A stretch of DNA of 12,608 nt from an uncultured Loktanella sp. (GTDB lineage: Bacteria; Pseudomonadota; Alphaproteobacteria; Rhodobacterales; Rhodobacteraceae): the NCBI GenBank assembly GCA_913061335.1, contig CAJXTP010000067.1:1-12608 (forward strand), read 5' to 3'. Positions 6,255-12,608 of this stretch are shown here, one piece after another. Position 1 is the stretch's first letter. Every line of letters starts with the position of its first letter. A model generated the notes under the pieces. The model searched no databases, was not told where the DNA came from, and saw only the letters and a list, made by a program, of their open reading frames with translations. The translations under genes and the position numbers were made by a program.

Positions 6255-7976
6255 ATGTCTGCTGTTCGTCGCAAAAGCCCGTGGGGTATCTTGGCCTATC
6301 TTGTCACCGTGGCGTTATTCGTCAGCGGCGTGTGGTGGTACGGCTATGTTGCCGCATTGGGCCAGCTTGAACGCCGCGCGCAATCTGATTTGACGCTTGC
6401 CGCCGATAGTTTGACGGCTGAGCTGCGCCGATACCGCGAGCTGGCTGTGTTAACTGCCGATCGTCCGCAATTGGGTGCCGTTCTGGCTGGATCGGGAACG
6501 TTGGAAGCCGTTCGCCCGATTTTGCAGCAAGTTAGCGACAAGACTGGCGCATTGGATATTGTGCTGTTGGATACAACGGGTGCGCCATTAATTGGGACCC
6601 AAGATGCGCCTGCTTTTAGTCATGCGGACCAATCCTATTTTGAGCGTGCAATGGACGGGGCGTTGGGTGTTGATCATCCGGTGCGCGACGGGGTGCGTAC
6701 GTTTGTTTTTGCAGCCCCTGTGTTTTCGAATGCTGGCCCAGTGATCGGTGCGCTATTGGTCTATGCGGGTGTGGAGGGCGTTGAGGGAGCGTGGCGCGGT
6801 GCCCGTCCGGTTTTGTTTTTCACCGATGCTGACGGTGTTGTTTTCGTGTCGAACAGGTCCGAGTTGGTGTTGCGATCGCGCGCGCAGGGTGATTTCTTGA
6901 ACTACACAGCGCGCGATGTGCGCGGCATGGACGTTTGGCAAGTGTCGGGAAGCCGGTACGTGCCGCGGCGTGCGTTACACCGGACTATGGATTTGCCGGT
7001 GATCGATATGCGCGGCGAAGTATTGCTGGATGCGGCACCCGCCCGTCAGATCGCGTTTTTGCAATCTGCTGTGGCTGGCGCGCTTTGCTTGGCGTTTGGT
7101 GCGCTGTTGTTTTTGGCGACACAGCGCCGTCGTACCTTGGCCGAGGCAAATGCAAAGCTGGAACATCGTGTCCAAGATCGCACGGCGCAACTGTCATCTG
7201 CCAACCTGAGCCTGCGCCAAGAGGTTGAAGACCGGCGTGCCGCTGAGGTCCGATTGACTAAGGCGCAAGCCGATTTGGTGCAGGCTGGCAAGCTGTCAGC
7301 GCTGGGATTAATGTCCGCCGGAATCAGCCATGAATTGAACCAGCCGTTGATGGCCATCCAGTCGTTTGCGGAAAACGGCCAAAGTTTCATGGTGCGTGAT
7401 CGCCCTGATATGGCGGCCAAGAACTTGGGTAAAATATCTGAACTGGCGCACCGGATGGGTCGGATCATTCGCAATTTGCGGGCGTTTGCGCGTCAAGAAA
7501 GCGAACCCTTGGGGGATGTGGATGTGGGCCGCGTGGTGGATACTGTTTTGGAACTGTTGGGTTCAAAAATCGCCGAGGCGCAGGTCGATGTGCGTTGGGA
7601 GGGAGCCTGCGGGGTAATTGTGCGCGGTGGTGACGTCCGGTTGCAGCAGGTCGTGCTGAACCTTGCATCCAACGGCATTGACGCGATGGAACTGTCGGAC
7701 CCGCGTATCTTGACGATTGCAGTTGTCGCTGATGCTGAGCGCGTGACCTTGTCGGTGCGTGACACGGGGCCAGGCATTACCGAGCCGGAAAAGATTTTTG
7801 ATCCGTTCTATTCGACCAAAGCCATTGGTGCCGCCGAAGGCATGGGGCTGGGGCTGAGCATTTCATATGGCTTGGTCCAAAGCTTTGGCGGGGTGATCCG
7901 TGGTCGTAACCATGATGCGGGGGGCGCGATTTTTACGGTTGAACTTATCCCCGCCGCTGCCGACAAAGCGGTATGA
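6255..7976 (+). CDS. dctB: C4-dicarboxylate sensor histidine kinase DctB
   Basis: The product has 573 residues and is an inner-membrane sensor for dicarboxylates such as succinate and malate. A first membrane helix (about 11-33) is followed by a periplasmic sensing domain of roughly 230 residues, a second helix (about 266-289) and a coiled coil (AEANAKLEHRVQDRTAQL) without a HAMP domain. The kinase core is complete: H-box GISHELNQPL with phospho-acceptor H359, N-box LNLASNGIDA (468-477), DTGPGI (503-508), DPFYSTK (516-522) and GMGLGL (529-534). The sensor layout and the partner gene make DctB the best name, though the ligand is not proven. I prefer ATG 6255 because the membrane helix follows directly; a GTG at 6195 would add 20 residues. 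The stop overlaps the dctD start as ATGA, indicating coupling. Confidence 0.92.
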   Translation: MSAVRRKSPWGILAYLVTVALFVSGVWWYGYVAALGQLERRAQSDLTLAADSLTAELRRYRELAVLTADRPQLGAVLAGSGTLEAVRPILQQVSDKTGALDIVLLDTTGAPLIGTQDAPAFSHADQSYFERAMDGALGVDHPVRDGVRTFVFAAPVFSNAGPVIGALLVYAGVEGVEGAWRGARPVLFFTDADGVVFVSNRSELVLRSRAQGDFLNYTARDVRGMDVWQVSGSRYVPRRALHRTMDLPVIDMRGEVLLDAAPARQIAFLQSAVAGALCLAFGALLFLATQRRRTLAEANAKLEHRVQDRTAQLSSANLSLRQEVEDRRAAEVRLTKAQADLVQAGKLSALGLMSAGISHELNQPLMAIQSFAENGQSFMVRDRPDMAAKNLGKISELAHRMGRIIRNLRAFARQESEPLGDVDVGRVVDTVLELLGSKIAEAQVDVRWEGACGVIVRGGDVRLQQVVLNLASNGIDAMELSDPRILTIAVVADAERVTLSVRDTGPGITEPEKIFDPFYSTKAIGAAEGMGLGLSISYGLVQSFGGVIRGRNHDAGGAIFTVELIPAAADKAV

Positions 7977-9199
7977 CAATGCGCGTACTTTTAGTTGATG
8001 ACGATCCTGCGATCCGCGAGGCCTTGGGGCAGACGCTGGAGCTTGCGGGGATTGAGCCCGTTTTGGCGGGATCATTCTTGGCAGCCAAGGATCATTTGAC
8101 CCCCAGTTTTGACGGTGTCGTGGTGACCGATATGCGTATGCCGGGGCGGGACGGGTTTCATTTGTTGGAGTTTGCCCGCACGACTGACCCCGATTTGCCG
8201 GTGATATTATTGACGGGTGAAGGCGACATTCCGATGGCGGTAAAGGCGATGGGTATGGGGGCATATGATTTTTTAGAAAAGCCCTGCGGTCCTGCGCCGT
8301 TTATGGTGGTAGTGACCCGTGCGCTAAAGGCGCGTGCGCTTGTTTTGGAAAATCGCCTTCTGATTGCTGCTGTGGAACAGGGTGATGCTGCGGCGCGATT
8401 GTTGCACGGCACGTCCGAAAAGGCCGTTGAATTGCGGGCTCAGGTCAGGCGTATTGCTGGTATGGGCACTGATGCTTTGATCACGGGTGAACGCGGGTCT
8501 GGCACGGCGAAAGTTGCGGAGGTGATCCATCTTTTGTCCGCCAATGCGACGCGTCCATTTGTGAAACAAAGCGCAGGTTTGCTGACTGTTGCGGGGCTGC
8601 GCGCGGCTTTGGACACGGGGGCTGGCGGCACGGTGTATCTAGATGAGGTCAGCCGTTTGTCTGCCGATGTGCAGTTCGCCTTGATTGATGTGCTTGAGGC
8701 AGGCGCGGGGCTGCGCCTGTTGGCTGGCACAACTGTGTCGTTGGACGCCGAAGTTGCTGCGGGCCGGTTTCAGGAAGATTTGTTCTATCATTTTGATATT
8801 TTGCGGGTCCGTATCCCAAGCTTGCGCGAACGCAGTGCGGATATTCCGGTGCTGTTTCAGCATTATATTGCGCAGGCTTGCGAGCAGGCGAATTTGCCGC
8901 TTCCAGACATCAGCGCGGAGGTGATTGCAGGGCTGATGGCGCAAGACTGGCCAGGCAATGCACGCGCGCTGATGAATGCCGCGATGCGGTTTGCGATGGG
9001 GTTGGATGACGCGGTTGAAGACCAAGGCCACGGGCTGGCCGCACAGATGGCACAGGTCGAACGATCATTGCTGATTGCCGCGTTGCAGCGTCACGACGGG
9101 CGGGCCGGTGAAGCGGCTGTAGATCTACAACTGCCGCGCAAAACGTTCTATGACAAGTTGGCCCGCCATAGTTTGCGTGCTGAGGATTATCGGGGGTAA
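7973..9199 (+). CDS. dctD: DctD-like response regulator with a degenerate AAA+ domain
   Basis: The product has 408 residues, shorter than the usual 440-460 of DctD. The receiver is intact: acidic D10-D11, phospho-acceptor D53 (VTDMRMPG), T81 and K103. The central domain still aligns with sigma-54 activators (ITGERGSG at 170-177, GGTVYLDEV at 218-226, LRER at 284-287, DWPGNAR at 325-331), but key parts are missing. The Walker A lysine is T178. The stretch before Walker B is too short and has no GAFTGA sigma-54 contact loop. The arginine-finger segment reads FQEDLFYHF (266-274), with Q and H where FRxDLxYRL has arginines. The C-terminus (about 362-400) is a normal Fis-type helix-turn-helix. It probably binds DNA under DctB control without ATP-driven sigma-54 remodelling. 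R. capsulatus NtrC, which lacks GAFTGA and works with the housekeeping sigma factor, is a precedent. The start ATG overlaps the dctB stop. Confidence 0.9.
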   Translation: MTMRVLLVDDDPAIREALGQTLELAGIEPVLAGSFLAAKDHLTPSFDGVVVTDMRMPGRDGFHLLEFARTTDPDLPVILLTGEGDIPMAVKAMGMGAYDFLEKPCGPAPFMVVVTRALKARALVLENRLLIAAVEQGDAAARLLHGTSEKAVELRAQVRRIAGMGTDALITGERGSGTAKVAEVIHLLSANATRPFVKQSAGLLTVAGLRAALDTGAGGTVYLDEVSRLSADVQFALIDVLEAGAGLRLLAGTTVSLDAEVAAGRFQEDLFYHFDILRVRIPSLRERSADIPVLFQHYIAQACEQANLPLPDISAEVIAGLMAQDWPGNARALMNAAMRFAMGLDDAVEDQGHGLAAQMAQVERSLLIAALQRHDGRAGEAAVDLQLPRKTFYDKLARHSLRAEDYRG

Positions 9200-9204
9200 G
9201 CGAG

Positions 9205-9222
9205 TGTGCGGTTTTCCGCACA
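9205..9222. promoter_or_regulatory. 18-bp perfect dyad, candidate DctD operator upstream of dctP
   Basis: TGTGCGGTTTTCCGCACA has 7-bp perfect arms around TTTT and begins 5 bp after the dctD stop, about 200 bp before the dctP start. No U-tract follows, which argues against a terminator. The size and arm spacing suit a Fis-family regulator dimer, and from memory the arms resemble published rhizobial or pseudomonad DctD sites; that recall needs checking. A second short dyad, GTTAG-GG-CTAAC, lies directly after it at 9223-9234. Confidence 0.5.
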
Positions 9223-9421
9223 GTTAGGGCTAACCCATGTGTGAAATCTCGCATCCCAGTTGTTGGTTCGACATGTCGTTCTTTGGGAAATCTATGTATT
9301 ACAATTGGTTGAAGGGTTTAGTTGGCGCGTTAACAACCTGCTTGTCGTGACCCATCAATCATCGTTTGATCATTTCAGATGGTCCACTTGGGCCGCAATT
9401 GACGTTCTGGGAGGAACCACA
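9223..9421 (+). promoter_or_regulatory. dctP promoter and leader region
   Basis: This intergenic stretch before dctP has no plausible gene: a frame open from 9260 runs into dctP but its first 54 residues look like untranslated leader. It contains small dyads GTTAG-GG-CTAAC (9223-9234), CGACATGTCG (9269-9278) and ATCAA-N7-TTGAT (9354-9370). TACAAT at 9300-9305 and the pair TTGTCG-N17-TTTGAT (9342-9370) are weak housekeeping-type promoter candidates. I find no correctly spaced sigma-54 -24/-12 element. The ribosome binding site GGAGG (9410-9414) is strong and 7 nt from the dctP ATG. Confidence 0.45.
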
Positions 9422-10438
9422 ATGACATTTTTAAAGAACGCTGCGATGGTCGCGGCCATGTCCGTTGCTGCAAACGCAGCATTTGCTGATAGCCATGCCG
9501 CTGGCTGTGATGATGGTGAAATCGTCGTTAAGTTTAGCCACGTGACCAACACTGACCGCCACCCGAAAGGCATCGCTGCGACGCTGTTGCAGGAACGTGT
9601 AAACGTTGAGATGGACGGCGTAATGTGCATGGAAGTGTTCCCGTCTTCGCAACTTTATAACGATGACCAAGTGCTTGAGGCGATGCTGCAAGGCGACGTT
9701 CAGATGGCCGCGCCGTCCTTGTCAAAGTTCGAGGCATTCACCAAGCAGTTCCGTATTTTCGATCTGCCATTCATGTTCACAAACATCGATGCAGTTGACG
9801 CGTTTCAGACATCTGAGACGGGCCAAGCGATGAAAGACAGCATGCAGCGCCGTGGTCTTCAGGGCTTGGAATTCTGGCACAATGGCATGAAGCAGTTCTC
9901 GGCGAACGTGCCGCTGAACTTGCCAACTGATGCAGCTGGTCTGAAATTCCGCGTGCAAAACTCTGACGTGTTGGTTGCTCAGATGTCCGCGATTGGCGCA
10001 TCCCCACAGCCAATGGCGTTTTCCGAAGTTTACGGTGCCTTGCAGACAGGTGTTGTCGACGGTCAGGAAAACACATGGTCGAACATTTACGGCAAGAAGT
10101 TCTTTGAGGTCCAAGACGGCACCACAGAAACCAACCACGGCATCATCGACTATCTTGTTGTGACGTCTGTTGATTTTATGGACAGCCTTGATGCGCCAGT
10201 GCGTGATCAGCTGACCACGATCCTGCGCGAAGTGACTGAGATGCGTAACAGCGAAGCGTTCAAGGTGAACGAGGAAGCCAAAGAGGCGATCATCGCCGCT
10301 GGTGGTGAAGTTCGTGTTCTGACAACCGAGCAGCGTGCTGCATGGGTTGGCGCGATGAAGCCAGTTTGGGAACAGTTCGTAGGCGATGTTGGTCAAGAAA
10401 ACATCGACGCGGCTCAGGCGATCAACGACGCGCTGTAA
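9422..10438 (+). CDS. dctP: TRAP transporter solute-binding protein DctP
   Basis: The product has 338 residues and is a periplasmic receptor that captures C4-dicarboxylates and hands them to DctQM. A signal peptide is visible (positive K5, hydrophobic Ala-rich core, likely cleavage after AFA at residue 22). Family hallmarks are GLKFRVQ with the substrate-binding arginine R177, FSEVYGALQTGVVDGQEN (200-217), and TNHGIIDYLVV at 238-247. The start at ATG 9422 has a strong GGAGG at 7 nt. A longer frame open from 9260 would place the signal peptide internally and is rejected. Leucine codons here are mostly CTG, while dctB and dctD use TTG heavily, which fits high expression of the binding protein. 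Downstream, a stem-loop separates it from dctQ. Dicarboxylate specificity rests on the DctB/DctD neighbours and overall similarity. Confidence 0.95.
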   Translation: MTFLKNAAMVAAMSVAANAAFADSHAAGCDDGEIVVKFSHVTNTDRHPKGIAATLLQERVNVEMDGVMCMEVFPSSQLYNDDQVLEAMLQGDVQMAAPSLSKFEAFTKQFRIFDLPFMFTNIDAVDAFQTSETGQAMKDSMQRRGLQGLEFWHNGMKQFSANVPLNLPTDAAGLKFRVQNSDVLVAQMSAIGASPQPMAFSEVYGALQTGVVDGQENTWSNIYGKKFFEVQDGTTETNHGIIDYLVVTSVDFMDSLDAPVRDQLTTILREVTEMRNSEAFKVNEEAKEAIIAAGGEVRVLTTEQRAAWVGAMKPVWEQFVGDVGQENIDAAQAINDAL

Positions 10439-10452
10439 GCCGAATTAATCTA

Positions 10453-10482
10453 GTCATGGGGCGGCAATCGTCGCCCCATGAC
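10453..10482 (+). other. Intergenic mRNA stem-loop between dctP and dctQ
   Basis: GTCATGGGGCG (10453-10463) pairs perfectly with CGCCCCATGAC (10472-10482). Two further pairs (one G-T) close a four-base loop. No T-run follows, so it is not a typical terminator. In its place after the gene for an abundant binding protein it likely protects the dctP 3' end from exonucleases or partly reduces read-through into dctQM. The structure is seen directly; the role is inferred. Confidence 0.7.
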
Positions 10483-10514
10483 GACCACACTTAAAATTTG
10501 GGGGAGGGACCGCA

Positions 10515-11201
10515 ATGTCGGGCACCCAAGATGCGCCAAGCAGTAAGCTGGGCCAAATTATTTCACATATCGAAGAAACAATTATCGCAACATTGTTGGG
10601 GTTGATGGTTTTGGTCACGTTCGCAAATGTCGTGTTGCGCTACGGGTTTGGATTATCCTTGTTATGGGGGCTTGAGGTCACGTTGATCTTGTTCGCATGG
10701 CTGGTGTTGTTCGGTATTTCTTATGGGTTTAAGATCACTGCCCATCTGGGTGTTGATGCGATTTTGAACATGGCTGGCACGCGGTTGCGCAAGGCGATGG
10801 TCATTTTTTCGGCGTTGATGTGTGTCGCATATGGCGGTTTGATGATGAAAGGCGCGTGGGATTATTGGGCGCCGTTTGGTGGATTTCAGCAGACCACTGG
10901 CCGCATCATTCCAACTGGTTTTGACGAAAACACGCGCGATCAGGGGTGGTACGAGACCGAACAGGTCCCTATCCCATTTGCCCAAACTTACCTCGAAAAC
11001 ACATTTAACATGGGTGAGGAATACGAGAAGCTGCCTCGGTTTGTCCCCTATTTCATGCTGCCGTTTGGCGTGGCCTTGATGCTGTTGCGCATCATTCAAG
11101 CCACTGTGGCTGTCGCCCGTGGTCTGCGCCCAAGCATGATTGTGAGCCACGAAGCAGAAGAGGCGGTCCAAGAAGTCGCCCACTTGAACAAGGACGCGTA
11201 A
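10515..11201 (+). CDS. dctQ: TRAP transporter small permease DctQ
   Basis: The product has 228 residues with four predicted membrane helices (about 22-43, 48-71, 93-114, 177-200) and no enzymatic motif, as expected of the DctQ subunit that pairs with DctM. Typical DctQ features include VVLRYGFG after helix 1 and LLWGLEVTLILFAWLV in helix 2. A hydrophilic segment of about 60 residues (115-175) sits between helices 3 and 4. It makes the protein longer than the usual 160-190 but close to what I recall for the R. capsulatus C4-dicarboxylate DctQ. The ribosome binding site GGGGAGGG precedes ATG 10515. Translation is probably linked to dctM, which begins 4 nt after the stop. Confidence 0.93.
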   Translation: MSGTQDAPSSKLGQIISHIEETIIATLLGLMVLVTFANVVLRYGFGLSLLWGLEVTLILFAWLVLFGISYGFKITAHLGVDAILNMAGTRLRKAMVIFSALMCVAYGGLMMKGAWDYWAPFGGFQQTTGRIIPTGFDENTRDQGWYETEQVPIPFAQTYLENTFNMGEEYEKLPRFVPYFMLPFGVALMLLRIIQATVAVARGLRPSMIVSHEAEEAVQEVAHLNKDA

Positions 11202-11205
11202 GATC

Positions 11206-12608
11206 ATGGATGTAGTACTTTTATTTGGCATGATCGTTGGTCTGCTGTTGATCGGTGTGCCGATTGCCGTGTCGCTTGGGCTGTCGTCGATCATCTTTTT
11301 GCTGGCGTTCTCTGACACGTCTTTGGCGTCGGTCGCCCAGTCGTTATATCAAGCGATGGCGGGGCATTACACGCTGCTGGCGATCCCGTTCTTTGTGTTG
11401 GCATCGACGTTTATGTCCACAGGCGGCGTGGCCAGACGGATCATTCGGTTTTCTATCGCCTGTGTTGGCCATTTTCAGGGCGGCTTGGCGATTGCGGGTG
11501 TGTTGGCATGTATGATGTTTGCGGCTTTGTCCGGCTCGTCGCCAGCCACAGTGGTTGCGATTGGGTCCATCGTGATCGCGGCCATGCGTCAGGTCGGATA
11601 CACCAAGGAATTCGCGGCTGGCGTGATCTGTAATGCAGGCACGTTGGGGATTTTGATCCCGCCGTCGATTGTCATGGTGGTCTATGCATCTGCGACGGAT
11701 GTATCCGTGGGCCGGATGTTCTTGGCTGGTGTCATTCCAGGTATTTTGGCGGGGACGATGTTGATGATCACCATCTATATCATGGCCCGTATCAAGAATA
11801 TGCCCAAGGGCGAATGGCAGGGCTGGGGCGAGATATTCGCTAGCTTCCGCGATGCTGCTTGGGGGCTGTTGTTAATCGTGATCATCATGGGTGGCATTTA
11901 TGGTCATCCTTGGCTGACGTTTGATGGTCTGGTCTGGAAACCGGGTGCGTTTACCCCAACAGAGGCCGCTGCTGTTGCCGCTGTTTATGCGTTCATCGTG
12001 GCCACGTTTATCTATCGTGACATGGGTCCATTGGCGGGTGTTGATGGTGCGCCGCCCAAGTCGTTGCTGCAAAACCCGCAGGTTTTGATCACAAGTTGGT
12101 TCCACGCTGATACCCGTAAGGCCTTGTTTGAAGGTGGTAAATTAACGGTGACGTTGATGTTTATCATCGCCAACGCGCTGATCCTAAAGCATGTTCTAAC
12201 TGACGAGCAGATCCCGCAGCATATTGCCCAGGCGATGTTATCGGCGGGTATGGGCCCGATCATGTTCTTGATCGTGGTCAACGTGATTTTGCTGATCGGT
12301 GGTCAGTTCATGGAGCCGTCGGGTTTGATTGTGATCGTTGCCCCGCTGGTGTTTCCAATTGCGATATCTCTGGGCATTGATCCGATCCATCTGGGCATCA
12401 TCATGGTGGTCAACATGGAGATCGGGATGATCACGCCGCCAGTTGGATTGAACTTGTTTGTTACCTCTGGCGTGGCTGGCATGCCGATGATGGCTGTTGT
12501 CCGCGCGGCCCTGCCATTCTTGGCTGTGCTGTTCGTGTTCTTGATTTTGATCACGTATATCCCGTGGCTGTCGACATATCTGCCGACGAAGTTCATGGGG
12601 CCAGAGAT
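11206..12608 (+). CDS. dctM: TRAP transporter large permease DctM (3' end cut by window)
   Basis: An open frame begins at ATG 11206 and runs to the right edge with 467 full codons and no stop. The protein is a multi-helix membrane subunit that carries out sodium-driven substrate transport. Family signatures are GSSPATVVAIG from residue 110, NAGTLGILIPPS (143-154), GGQFMEPSG (365-373) and NMEIGMITPPVGLNLFV (403-419). A region around residues 240-325 contains hydrophilic insertions (HPWLTFDGLVWKPG before FTPTEA, and about 35 residues after YRDMG), so it is longer than the roughly 430-440 of simpler DctM proteins. The last visible residues (WLSTYLPTKFMGPE) look like the extreme C-terminus, so the stop is probably just outside. 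AAGGA lies at 11190-11194 inside the dctQ end, and the gene starts 4 nt after dctQ. Confidence 0.95.
   Translation, partial: MDVVLLFGMIVGLLLIGVPIAVSLGLSSIIFLLAFSDTSLASVAQSLYQAMAGHYTLLAIPFFVLASTFMSTGGVARRIIRFSIACVGHFQGGLAIAGVLACMMFAALSGSSPATVVAIGSIVIAAMRQVGYTKEFAAGVICNAGTLGILIPPSIVMVVYASATDVSVGRMFLAGVIPGILAGTMLMITIYIMARIKNMPKGEWQGWGEIFASFRDAAWGLLLIVIIMGGIYGHPWLTFDGLVWKPGAFTPTEAAAVAAVYAFIVATFIYRDMGPLAGVDGAPPKSLLQNPQVLITSWFHADTRKALFEGGKLTVTLMFIIANALILKHVLTDEQIPQHIAQAMLSAGMGPIMFLIVVNVILLIGGQFMEPSGLIVIVAPLVFPIAISLGIDPIHLGIIMVVNMEIGMITPPVGLNLFVTSGVAGMPMMAVVRAALPFLAVLFVFLILITYIPWLSTYLPTKFMGPE

Noticed and set aside
9205..9234. Paired hairpins after dctD as a rho-independent terminator
   Set aside because: No run of T follows either hairpin; an operator role fits better.
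9331..9348. Sigma-54-like -24 element (TTGGCGCG) upstream of dctP
   Set aside because: The next GC in a TGC context is about 14 bp away instead of 10, and the sequence at the correct spacing is not TTGC.
9387..9404. Sigma-54-like TTGGGCCG...TTGAC just before dctP
   Set aside because: The -12 dinucleotide is AC at the required spacing, and transcription would start inside the ribosome binding site.
10515..11201. Large hydrophilic insertion in DctQ as an unusual feature
   Set aside because: The total length is close to what I recall for the R. capsulatus C4-dicarboxylate DctQ, so it appears normal for this subgroup.

Overview
The window looks like chromosomal DNA from a marine alphaproteobacterium of the Rhodobacteraceae (Roseobacter group). 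The grounds are a Rhodobacter-type ferredoxin-NADP+ reductase, a sulfite-reduction operon with the DUF934 and DUF2849 partner genes typical of that family, and a TRAP dicarboxylate transporter beside a DctB/DctD two-component pair. Base composition is moderate in GC. I see no rRNA, tRNA, CRISPR array, insertion sequence or phage gene. Apart from the two cut edges every stretch is coding or a short intergenic region; the longest gap is about 220 bp, upstream of dctP.

Layout. Positions 1-288 hold the 3' end of an Ala/Glu-rich protein with a 27-bp repeat. It is followed by a bidirectional terminator (310-349) shared with the convergent operon. Positions 368-5583, minus strand, form one operon read right to left: cysG, DUF2849, cysI, cysH, DUF934, fpr. 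It makes siroheme, reduces APS to sulfite and then sulfite to sulfide, and carries a reductase that could supply ferredoxin electrons. A divergent 140-bp region (5584-5723) holds a close match to the Lrp consensus and separates this operon from an Lrp/AsnC-family regulator (5724-6185, plus strand). Then follow dctB-dctD (6255-9199, overlapping ATGA), a regulatory region with an 18-bp dyad (9205-9222), and dctP, dctQ, dctM (9422 to the right edge). Together these form a dicarboxylate sensing and high-affinity uptake module.

Most notable points. (1) The DctD-like regulator keeps an intact receiver and Fis-type helix-turn-helix, but its AAA+ domain has lost the Walker A lysine, both arginine-finger positions and the GAFTGA loop. 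It therefore probably does not work as a sigma-54 activator, and I find no acceptable -24/-12 promoter before dctP. (2) The cysG product keeps a good precorrin-2 dehydrogenase/ferrochelatase half, but its methyltransferase half is eroded by what look like several in-frame deletions. This implies that precorrin-2 comes from another enzyme. (3) An 11-bp tandem duplication at the end of cysG sets its stop codon; without it cysG would read in frame into the DUF2849 gene. (4) The divergent Lrp box and the dctP-upstream dyad are testable regulatory predictions.
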